DNA from: Brasilonema bromeliae SPC951
Lineage (GTDB): Bacteria > Cyanobacteriota > Cyanobacteriia > Cyanobacteriales > Nostocaceae
DNA: 41,065 nucleotides
Direction: 5' to 3'
Assembly (NCBI RefSeq): GCF_012912135.1
Contig: NZ_QMEB01000021.1
Location: 1-41,065 of the forward strand
In this document: in pieces, positions 9,654 through 18,029 of the stretch
How the letters are laid out: each line of letters begins with the position of its first letter
Position numbering within the stretch: position 1 is the stretch's first letter
Translations under genes and position numbers: made by a program
The notes under the pieces: generated by a model
What the model saw: only the letters and a program-made list of their open reading frames with translations
Told to the model about the DNA's origin: nothing
The model's database searches: none

Positions 9654-9690
9654 CCCTGCGTTGTATTGATAACGCAGGGTTTCTTTTTTA
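9654..9690 (+). terminator. Rho-independent terminator
   Basis: ccctgcgtt-gtattgat-aacgcaggg followed by tttctttttt. Confidence 0.75.
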
Positions 9691-10220
9691 TTGGGATATG
9701 TAGTACTATTATCAAGAATTATTCAACTTTTTCATCATTCAGTCTTAGTATAAAGAAAATGCATAACTGCTGATGTCCATAAAAAAATAACTGAAATTAT
9801 ACTTGAATTGATTCTATCTCACTGTAAATATCTTGAGATTTCAAACTGTTACTCTACTTCTGAAGTGGTAGAAATTAGCTTAGTATAAGCTTCGTTAAAG
9901 TTAACTTATGATGTATGAATTTTATTTTTTAAAATTTTAATATATACACTATATAAAAGGTGGAATAGTTTATGATTAATCAGTAAATTTTCTAACCTCT
10001 GGAGACACAAGGGTAAGATAGTTAAAACATTTCCGTAAAATTTCTATTATCTTCAATTTTTTATTAATTAGGTGTATGTACTGATTGGGAAAATTTTACG
10101 GTTCGATTAACATTTAGCTAAATTATAGAAGAATTTTATGTATGTGCTTCACCAACAGACAGCCGTTTTACAAACCTCTAGTTTGTACCGTTTAAGTTGT
10201 GTCATAAATGAATCTAAGTT

Positions 10221-10535
10221 ATGTTTTCTGAATCTTTGATAACTAAAGGAGTTGCTACAGTGAATAAGGTGCACTTGGCTTTTCTGATTAACTACCTACT
10301 GATGACTGGCTATTTTTTCATTAATTGGTTAAGATTTTGTCGAAGTCATCCTAGTTATTCGCCAGAAGAAAAATTTTTGTCTAATGTGATACTTTTCATC
10401 ACTACTGTTTTATGGCCCATCATTGTTCCTATGTCTTTTCTAAAAATATTGACGACACGGAAAGTAGAGTTTAATACTGTAATTCCTCTTATCGTCGCAG
10501 TCTTTGCGTTCAGTGTTGCACTTTATATGGGTTAG
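10221..10535 (+). CDS. hypothetical small membrane protein
   Basis: 104 aa with hydrophobic segments; no recognised family. Confidence 0.55.
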   Translation: MFSESLITKGVATVNKVHLAFLINYLLMTGYFFINWLRFCRSHPSYSPEEKFLSNVILFITTVLWPIIVPMSFLKILTTRKVEFNTVIPLIVAVFAFSVALYMG

Positions 10536-10934
10536 CTACTTTTATGGCATTGAACTGTGCTTTTGCGTGTCATAATTGTTATCAATAAAGCAAACTGCCA
10601 TTTTGCATCTACCACTACATCTCAAAAAAATGCAGTTTGCATATAATGCTTGCTATTCACTTAATAATGATAAGAACTATCGAGGTATTTTCTAGTAAAC
10701 TATGGTTTGATTGCTAGCTTAAACTGATAACAACTATACTGAAATTTATCAGATATCTAGTACGGGTTGGCATAAGTGAGCCTAACATCTGGAGTTTAGA
10801 CTATGAGCAGGCGATCGCCCCCCAGTCACACTGGATGTAGTGAGTGTAAAAAAATCAAAGCTAGCGCTTACCACAACATCTCTGTTGGACTTTTAAGGCT
10901 GCGGTAGTAACTGAAGTTACAGAGATAAAAAATA

Positions 10935-10957
10935 GGGATGAGCATCTTGCTCATCCC
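10935..10957 (-). terminator. hairpin/terminator downstream of htrA-like gene
   Basis: gggatgagca-tct-tgctcatccc; minus-strand reading is followed by tattttttatc. Confidence 0.65.
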
Positions 10958-10985
10958 GCACATAAGTTATTTTAAAGTAAAAGGC

Positions 10986-12257
10986 TTATTGCGTTTGAGT
11001 AGGAAAGGCACCCGGACGCACAGCTAAGTTGAGATTTTGCCCGTTGCGATGCAATTCCATACGTACATCTCCTCCAACTCGGCTATTTTCTACTGCATTT
11101 TGAACAGAGTTTGCGTCTGTCACTGCTTTACCGTTAAGTTTTTGGATGACATCACCAGCACGTATCCCTGCTTTAGCTGCTGGTGAATTGGGCATAACTT
11201 TAACAACTAAAACGCCATAATCTTGATCAACACTCAAACCGCTATTGGGGTCGGAGTTGATGTTTTGTTTCAACTCAGGCGTTAATCCTACCATCTGAAT
11301 TCCTAAATAAGGATGTTGTACTTTACCTGTTGCTATCAGTTGATTGGAAATTCGTTGCGCTGTTTTGATAGGAATTGCAAAGCCCAATCCTTGTGCTCCT
11401 TGGATTATGGCTGTGTTCATCCCTATGACTTGTCCTTGGGCATTAATTAGAGGTCCGCCAGAGTTACCGGGGTTAATTGCTGCGTCTGTTTGAAGATATT
11501 CTACTCGCTTGTCGGGAGCACCAATCTGATTGCTAGTGCGACCGGTTGCACTGATGATTCCAGTAGTAACGGTGTTACCCAAACCAAGGGGATTACCAAT
11601 GGCGATCGCCCAGTCTCCAGGTTGTAGCTGATCTGAGTTACCCAATGTCACTGTTGGTAGGTTATCTGCTTGAATTTTAACAACAGCCACATCTGTCAAT
11701 TCATCTCTCCCCATTACTTTACCTTGATAAGTGCGCCCATCCTTGAGCGTCACTTTCACGGTATCCGCACCATTCACGACGTGAGCATTCGTAAGAATGC
11801 GACCATCAGCACTCATGATAAAACCTGAACCAGTACCCCGTTCTACCCGCTGTTGTGAATCTGGTAGTGCAGATCCAAAGAATTGACGGAAAAACGGATC
11901 CCTAAATTGCTCTGGTAACTGGGTTTTGACTGTTCGGGAAGCATCAATCCGTACAACCGCAGGTCCTACCCTTTGCACAACCTTCGTAACAAAGCTAGTA
12001 GGCTCTCCACCAGATGGTATTGGCACACCAGCATTTACCGGACTCACAGCAAGATTAGATGCGTTTTGAGTTACCTGTTGGGAGTGAGAAGCCAAGTAGC
12101 CACCCGCAAACGTCATCCCAGAGCCGAGTAACACTAGCGATAAATGAAAAGCTGTTTTTCTCCAAGGAGCAGTATTATGGTTTAAAGACTCGTGATTGTC
12201 ATCACTCGGTTTTTTATACATTTTGTTTCTGTAAGATTTTCTAGATACCATTCCCAA
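10986..12257 (-). CDS. HhoA/HhoB/HtrA-family trypsin-like serine protease with PDZ domain
   Basis: Triad motifs TNAHVV, DVAVVKI, GNSGGPL; C-terminal PDZ (AGIRAGDVIQKLNGKAV). Confidence 0.93.
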   Translation of the reverse strand: MGMVSRKSYRNKMYKKPSDDNHESLNHNTAPWRKTAFHLSLVLLGSGMTFAGGYLASHSQQVTQNASNLAVSPVNAGVPIPSGGEPTSFVTKVVQRVGPAVVRIDASRTVKTQLPEQFRDPFFRQFFGSALPDSQQRVERGTGSGFIMSADGRILTNAHVVNGADTVKVTLKDGRTYQGKVMGRDELTDVAVVKIQADNLPTVTLGNSDQLQPGDWAIAIGNPLGLGNTVTTGIISATGRTSNQIGAPDKRVEYLQTDAAINPGNSGGPLINAQGQVIGMNTAIIQGAQGLGFAIPIKTAQRISNQLIATGKVQHPYLGIQMVGLTPELKQNINSDPNSGLSVDQDYGVLVVKVMPNSPAAKAGIRAGDVIQKLNGKAVTDANSVQNAVENSRVGGDVRMELHRNGQNLNLAVRPGAFPTQTQ

Positions 12258-12329
12258 TCTAAAAAGACTTTGTGACGATGCTGTTACAGAGATATGACGG
12301 ACTTGTGAAAAGTCTTACTGCATAAGTTC

Positions 12330-12759
12330 TATGTCTATTGAAGTTGTGTTTGTGTTCCTCAGCGAGAGCCTTTGGTGGAAAAACCCTTGAATAAAAAGTA
12401 GAAGCAACAGTAAAACATTCAAAGGAAAAATCAGCAAACAGGCACAATAGAATTGGTGCCAACACTTGAGACAACACTGAAATTATATCTATTGCAGTTA
12501 GGTTTGTGTTGCTCGGCAAGAGCCTTTCCTCAGATCTTGCATCTCCCCCTGAGTACGCCTTGAACTAAAGTTCAAGGCTGCATAGTCGAAGTCCGTTAAA
12601 TCGGAGAGGGGTTGGGGGTGAGGTCAAACGAGTGATTTGTATGTTATTGAATCGATAATCATAAATAAAAAGTCGAACCAATAGTAAGACACTCAAAGGA
12701 AAACTCAGCCAACAGTCATAATAGAATTGGTGGCAACAGTCGAGACAACGCAGAAATTT
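12330..12759. repeat. imperfect direct repeat of a ~155-bp unit; second copy interrupted by a palindromic repeat element
   Basis: tctattgaagttgtgtttgtgttcctcagcgagagccttt (from ~12331) vs tctattgcagttaggtttgtgttgctcggcaagagccttt (from ~12487); aataaaaagtagaagcaacagtaaaacattcaaaggaaaaatcagc... (~12389) vs aataaaaagtcgaaccaatagtaagacactcaaaggaaaactcagc... (~12664). Confidence 0.75.
12557..12578. repeat. palindrome gccttgaactaaagttcaaggc
   Basis: 10-bp arms with 2-nt loop; same style as 16209..16230. Confidence 0.8.
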
Positions 12760-12781
12760 GTGGAAACGTAGGTAGGCAAAG

Positions 12782-14905
12782 ATGGGGAAGCTAGCATTGC
12801 TGATAGGGGTGAGTGAGTATCAACCCGGATTAAATCCGTTACCGTGTGCGGTGAAAGATGTTGAAGCAATGCGACGAGTACTGACACACCCAGAAATAGG
12901 AAATTTTGCTGATGATGATATCAAAGTCCTGAAAAATCCCCAAGGTCAGGAAATCCAATATGCTATTGAGAATCTGTTTGCCGATCGCCAGAAAGAAGAC
13001 TTGTTATTATTTTACTTTTCTGGTCACGGGATTAAAGATGAGTCCGGCAGGCTTTACCTCTCAACTTCTACCACTCGTAAACAGAACAACAGGTTGTTCA
13101 AGGCTTCAGCAGTAGCAGCGAGTGTTCTGCACGAAAATATGAATGAGAGCCGTTCCCAAAGACAGGTGATTATCTTAGACTGTTGCTTTAGCGGGGCGAT
13201 CGCCCAAGGACTAACAGTTAAAGATGATGGTACTGTAAATTTACAGGAACAGCTAGGCGGTAAAGGGCGGGCAATCCTCACCTCTTCCACATCTACCCAA
13301 TACTCATTTGAACAAGAAGGTTCAGACCTTTCCATATACACCCGCTACTTGGTCGAAGGTATGGAAAAAGGTGCAGCAGATCGCGATGGCGATGGCTGGA
13401 TTTCGATTGATGAACTGCACGAGTATGCTAGCGACAAGGTAAAAGAAGCAGCACCAGCCATGACTCCCAAGTTTTACCCAATTGAGGAAGGTCATAAAAT
13501 TTTGCTGGCAAAATCACCAAAGGATGATCCTAAGGTGAAATATCGTAAGGAAGTAGAAACTCGTGCTAAGCAAGGTCACGAGTTTTCTGTTTTTGCTCGT
13601 AGAATTTTAGACGGAAAGCGGGATGAGTGGGGATTAACTCCGCAAGAAGCAGCTGCAATTGAAGAAGAAGTTTTGCAACCTTATCGGGAGTATGAACGTA
13701 AGCGCCATGAATATGAGCAAGCATTGATTCAGGCAATTGATCAAGAATATCCCTTTAGCAAAACAACCCAAAAAGATTTAAAAGAATATCAGCAGTATCT
13801 GGGACTGCGGGATGAAGATATCGCCTCAATTGAACAACGGATCATTACTCCGAAACAAGCAGAATATCAGCGCAACCTACAACAAGCACAGAGGTTACAG
13901 CAAGAGCAAGAAAGAACTCAGCAACAAAAGCAGCAAGCAGAATTACGAGAACTACCTGAAACTCAATCATCACCAGTTTCTCAGCCAAAATCTCCCTCTG
14001 TTATTCAAACTAATATTCAAACTGATATTCAAACTCAGCGCTTTGAGTTCGAGTATGCCACAATCATCGTCAAATCAAAATTTTTAGGTATAGAAAAAAC
14101 CTGGGAAATCAACCGTCATCGGGGTCGAGCAGAATTTTTCATACAAAACTTGGGCAATGATGCGTTGCTGGAAATGGTGGCGATTCCTGGCGGTCAGTTT
14201 TTAATGGGTTCTCCAGAGAATGAGCCAGAACGCCTTGCTAATGAAAGTCCACAGCACACCGTCACCATTCAACCCTTCCATATGGGTAAGTTTCCTGTAA
14301 CACAAGCTCAATGGCAAGCGGTTGCCGCTCTTCCTAAGGTCAAAATAGATTTAAATCCAGATCCATCCTCCTTTAAAGGAGCTAATCGACCTGTTGAGAA
14401 GGTATCATGGGACAATGCAATTGAATTTTGCGCTCGCTTAGCTAACAAAACTGGAAAGCCCTATCGTTTGCCCAGTGAAGCAGAATGGGAATATGCTTGT
14501 CGCGCGGGAACAACTACTCCCTTTCACTTTGGCGAAACTATTACCACAGATTTAGCAAACTACAACGGCAACTATATTTATGCTTCTGGACCAAAGGGTG
14601 AATATCGTGGGCAAACAACAGAGGTAGGAAAATTTCCATCAAATGCTTTTGGTTTGTATGATATGCATGGTAATATATGGGAGTGGTGCCAAGATGCTTG
14701 GTATGAGAGCTACGAAGGAGCGCCTGCAGATGGTACCGCTTGGATGAGTGAAAATGATAAGAATTCTCGACGCCTGCTGCGTGGGAGTTCGTGGTACGGC
14801 GATCCGTGGCGCTGTCGTTCAGGTAGTCGCAGCAGGAACGCGCGTGTCAATAGGGTTGACGACGTGGGTTTTCGGGTTGTGGTTGCGCGGTTCAGGACTT
14901 CTTAG
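12782..14905 (+). CDS. caspase-family (orthocaspase/metacaspase-like) protein with C-terminal FGE-sulfatase (C-type-lectin-fold) domain
   Basis: LLLFYFSGHG and VIILDCCFSGA dyad motifs; DRDGDGWISIDEL EF-hand-like loop; FGE-sulfatase motifs MVAIPGGQFLMGSPENEPERLANESPQHTVTIQPF...YRLPSEAEWEYACRAG...GLYDMHGNIWEWCQD. Confidence 0.93.
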   Translation: MGKLALLIGVSEYQPGLNPLPCAVKDVEAMRRVLTHPEIGNFADDDIKVLKNPQGQEIQYAIENLFADRQKEDLLLFYFSGHGIKDESGRLYLSTSTTRKQNNRLFKASAVAASVLHENMNESRSQRQVIILDCCFSGAIAQGLTVKDDGTVNLQEQLGGKGRAILTSSTSTQYSFEQEGSDLSIYTRYLVEGMEKGAADRDGDGWISIDELHEYASDKVKEAAPAMTPKFYPIEEGHKILLAKSPKDDPKVKYRKEVETRAKQGHEFSVFARRILDGKRDEWGLTPQEAAAIEEEVLQPYREYERKRHEYEQALIQAIDQEYPFSKTTQKDLKEYQQYLGLRDEDIASIEQRIITPKQAEYQRNLQQAQRLQQEQERTQQQKQQAELRELPETQSSPVSQPKSPSVIQTNIQTDIQTQRFEFEYATIIVKSKFLGIEKTWEINRHRGRAEFFIQNLGNDALLEMVAIPGGQFLMGSPENEPERLANESPQHTVTIQPFHMGKFPVTQAQWQAVAALPKVKIDLNPDPSSFKGANRPVEKVSWDNAIEFCARLANKTGKPYRLPSEAEWEYACRAGTTTPFHFGETITTDLANYNGNYIYASGPKGEYRGQTTEVGKFPSNAFGLYDMHGNIWEWCQDAWYESYEGAPADGTAWMSENDKNSRRLLRGSSWYGDPWRCRSGSRSRNARVNRVDDVGFRVVVARFRTS
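14774..14895 (+). repeat. DGR variable repeat (VR) in the caspase-FGE gene
   Basis: Gapless 122-bp alignment to 15104..15225: 28 mismatches, 14 at template adenines (14 of 27 A sites vs 14 of 95 non-A sites); 3' block gggttttcgggttgtggttgcgcgg identical. Confidence 0.8.
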
Positions 14906-15103
14906 CCCTTTACACTCTTAGCCTTTTTGCACTTTACGATTTATTCTTTTCTCTTCACTTTTGCGCGCGAAGCGCGAGCAATTTTTTTTAGATTTTTGGA
15001 TGAGTTTAAATCTATCACTTTAATCATACAAAAAACTTACCGTTTAATCAAGAGGTCTGTCTTAAATATATGTTAACTTTAACAATGGGGTAGGCAATTC
15101 CGA

Positions 15104-15225
15104 CTGCTGCGGGGCGGTTCGTGGAACAACAATCCGAGGAACTGCCGCTCGGCGAACCGCAACAGGAACGCGCGTGACAACACGAACAACAACGCGGGTT
15201 TTCGGGTTGTGGTTGCGCGGCTCAG
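15104..15225 (+). repeat. DGR template repeat (TR)-like sequence
   Basis: AAC/A-rich in the frame of the VR (LLRGGSWNNNPRNCRSANRNRNARDNTNNNAGFRVVVARLS), noncoding context, exactly 330 bp downstream of VR, shares the IMH-like 3' block. Confidence 0.8.
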
Positions 15226-15401
15226 CGCTCTTCTGTGTCAGAACTGGTGGATGGGAATTCATCGGGCGTACCAAAGAAGAGTCCAGACCTAGTCCAGTGA
15301 GGTTGATAACAACTTCCGAAAATCAAACTGAGCCGGATAGCTTGGTAGATTGCAAGATCGAACAGTTGTCCGGCTTATCATATTAAAAGCAAAAGCGCTT
15401 C

Positions 15402-15989
15402 CTATTCCTCACTCAACTCAAAATTCACCCGCTCATAAATATCACGAAAGCTAATTTGAAAATCTATAGAATGTAGGGCTAAAACGGCATCTTCCCCTTC
15501 ATGCTCTTTAAAAGTCCATTCTCCTTCTGCTTTTTTCACATATTGTTCTACAGAGAAACTATACTGGTCAATCATAATATATTCTTGAAACTGAGGAATT
15601 GAACGGTAATATTTAAACTTGTCTGTTTTGTCATAATTTTTAGTGGAATTTGATAAAACTTCAACAATTAACATTGGATTAGTAATAGTCGTCGTATTCG
15701 TTCCTTCGTATATCGGTTCACCTTTAACGACCATCACATCAGGATAAGTGTAGAGACGGTAACGAGGTATCCATACCTTTACATCAATAATATATATTTC
15801 ATAAGCTTGTCCTTGTACTGTTAAAGGAAATTTTCTACAAAAATTTAGCGCGATTTTATTATGGTTGGTTGTTCCCCCTGGCATTGGGATAATTTCTCCA
15901 TCTCTATATTCACTTCTATATTCGGCTTGCTCTTCTAATTCCAGATATTCTTCTGGGGTGTAATGGCGCTTTTGTGTTTGTAATATCAT
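15402..15989 (-). CDS. Uma2-family (PD-(D/E)xK-like) putative endonuclease
   Basis: YTPEEYLELEEQAEYRSEYRDGEIIPMPGGT...YPDVMVVKGEP...LIVEVLSNSTKNYDKTDKFKYYRSIPQFQEYIMI. Confidence 0.92.
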   Translation of the reverse strand: MILQTQKRHYTPEEYLELEEQAEYRSEYRDGEIIPMPGGTTNHNKIALNFCRKFPLTVQGQAYEIYIIDVKVWIPRYRLYTYPDVMVVKGEPIYEGTNTTTITNPMLIVEVLSNSTKNYDKTDKFKYYRSIPQFQEYIMIDQYSFSVEQYVKKAEGEWTFKEHEGEDAVLALHSIDFQISFRDIYERVNFELSEE

Positions 15990-16093
15990 ATCCAGTCTCT
16001 CAATGCATAATAGCTATAGTGTTTTAACAGAAAGAACAGAGGCGTCAGTCGCCAGAATTCAGTATGAATTCTATGCGATCTCGGATGACTTAG

Positions 16094-16252
16094 ATCTTGC
16101 ACCATAATTTTAGTCCGCCAAGAAATAAATTTCTTGGCTTAAAGCCCAAGTCCGTTAAAACGGACTCTTGTTAGTCTTTTAGTCCGTTTTAACGGACTTA
16201 AGCTATTAGCCTGGAACTTAAGTTCCAGGCGTACTCCGGTTAGGTGCAAGAT
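16094..16252. repeat. composite palindromic repeat element
   Basis: Outer inverted repeat atcttgcacc/ggtgcaagat with four inner palindromes: 16117-16138, 16150-16165, 16181-16198, 16209-16230. Confidence 0.8.
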
Positions 16253-16340
16253 GTGAGATGAGTAAGTTTTAATCCCGCTATCGAAAGTGATTCTGACTCC
16301 TGACTCCTGACTCAGGAATTGCTGAATTCTTTTTTAAATC

Positions 16341-17180
16341 TTACTCAACAAACTTCGGTCTTGCCTTTTGAGTAGACTGTATGTGTTGTTCTAAAGCTAC
16401 CCAATCTTCCTGCTCAACGAAATGAATCAATTCATCTAGATTGTGACGATATTGCTGGAGTGAATTAAGCAAGCAGGCGCGATTGTACCGCGCCATCATC
16501 AGCCCTAACTCTGGATTACCGCCACCAACACGACTTGTATCTCTAAAGCCAGAACTAGCAAACTTCTGGGCTAATTCCAGCACATTCGTGTCGGTTTCAC
16601 TCATACAAGCAGCAATCAACGAGGAACTAACCATCACGGGCAAATGCGAAATCCAACTCACTGCTCGGTCGTGCTCTTCTGGAGAACAATGGTAGAGAGT
16701 CGCTCCAAGTTCATGTACAATTTTTTCTACGATTGTGATTGCATGTGGTGGTGTTGTTTGTGTTGGTGTCAGGACATAAGGTTTTTTTTCAAATAAATTG
16801 GGGATAGCTGCTTCTATACCACTATCGGTTCTTCCCGCCATTGGGTGTCCACCGATAAAATTGTCCCAGAGGGGAGCTATTGCTTGAACTATCGGTGTTT
16901 TAACTGAACCGACATCAGTGACAATTGTATGAGAAGCCAGATGAGGGATGAGCTGCTCTAATGTGGGAACAATCAACCCTATGGGTGTACAGATAAAGAC
17001 TACGTCTGCTTTTGTGAGCAGCCTCATGTCAACTGACGCCTCATCTGTGCTACCTAGGGCTATTGCTCGCTGACAGGTTGATTCTCGACGGCTAACGCCT
17101 AAAACATGATGTCCTTGCGATCGCAAATCTAAACCTAAGCAGCCACCTATCAGTCCAAGTCCTAAAATACCAATATTCAT
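16341..17180 (-). CDS. tyrA: prephenate/arogenate dehydrogenase
   Basis: MNIGILGLGLIGGCLGLDLR, CTPIGLIVPTLEQL, DVGSVKTPIV, FIGGHPMAGRTDSGIEAA. Confidence 0.92.
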   Translation of the reverse strand: MNIGILGLGLIGGCLGLDLRSQGHHVLGVSRRESTCQRAIALGSTDEASVDMRLLTKADVVFICTPIGLIVPTLEQLIPHLASHTIVTDVGSVKTPIVQAIAPLWDNFIGGHPMAGRTDSGIEAAIPNLFEKKPYVLTPTQTTPPHAITIVEKIVHELGATLYHCSPEEHDRAVSWISHLPVMVSSSLIAACMSETDTNVLELAQKFASSGFRDTSRVGGGNPELGLMMARYNRACLLNSLQQYRHNLDELIHFVEQEDWVALEQHIQSTQKARPKFVE

Positions 17181-17366
17181 CTATCTGTCATTTTGAGATT
17201 CTATATCATGTATATTTTGCACCTTGCTGCTCAAAGACTAGGAATCTGGAACTATGAAGCGGATTTTCCCATATGGGTGCTTTTTACCAGCAAGGATTAC
17301 ATTATATAAGTCATTACTCAGCGGTTAGTCATCAACAGCTAACAATATTCTAAAGGAGGAAGAAAC

Positions 17367-17960
17367 ATGCGTGATACCTTTAATAAAATGATCGGTAAGA
17401 CCCGCTATGTGGTCTCTCGTATCATGCTACATTTAAGTGGATCTGAGGTAGCACCTATTTTGGGAGTTTTAAATCGTGCTGCCAGAGAAGCCATAGATAC
17501 CGATGGTGACATAGAAATTTTGGGAGAAGGATTGGTAGAAATCTGCCAAACCTTACTGCAATACGATGAATATTGGCTTTCTGCGGCTAATGAAGGCGAC
17601 GTATTTTGGAGCGAAGGGGAGGCGGGAGACTATGTGAATGAATTATTTACAGACTCCGCTCAACGTTACCTCAGTGAACCAGATTTTGGTTCTGACTCGG
17701 GATACGATCAACCTTTATCTATTCCTGTAACGCGCAATGTCGTTGTCATGATTACAATCGCTTGTGAAGGAGAAGTCCCAGATTTAGAGACTGACTTGGC
17801 TAATATTACAGCACTCAAGGAAGGCTTTAAAGCTTTAATAAACTTACACTACAAACATAAATTACGGGCAATTCAGGTGCATTTTTCACCAGCTCGATTG
17901 GGTGACGAACTCACCAACGACCAACTCTTGCAATATTACCCGGAATTAATTCCTTTGTAA
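17367..17960 (+). CDS. conserved cyanobacterial protein, possibly DUF1517 family
   Basis: 197 aa; ggagga SD upstream; composition and context resemble DUF1517 proteins, family call tentative. Confidence 0.6.
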   Translation: MRDTFNKMIGKTRYVVSRIMLHLSGSEVAPILGVLNRAAREAIDTDGDIEILGEGLVEICQTLLQYDEYWLSAANEGDVFWSEGEAGDYVNELFTDSAQRYLSEPDFGSDSGYDQPLSIPVTRNVVVMITIACEGEVPDLETDLANITALKEGFKALINLHYKHKLRAIQVHFSPARLGDELTNDQLLQYYPELIPL

Positions 17961-18029
17961 TTGGTTGGGTTGTCCGTACCAACCATCATAGTAAAAAATT
18001 GTTAAGCTCGGAGATAGGATGATAGTCAA

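Noticed and set aside
12259-12887. Minus ORFs 12259..12519 and 12705..12887
   Set aside because: They lie in the duplicated leader repeat or antisense to the caspase start, with no family motifs.
15062-15386. ORFs 15062..15274 (-) and 15174..15386 (+)
   Set aside because: Both overlap the DGR template-like repeat in other frames; low-complexity Arg/Val or Thr runs come from the AAC-rich template.
15226-16340. DGR reverse transcriptase or Avd gene next to the template repeat
   Set aside because: The only long ORF here is the minus-strand Uma2 nuclease; no RT motifs are present in any listed frame.
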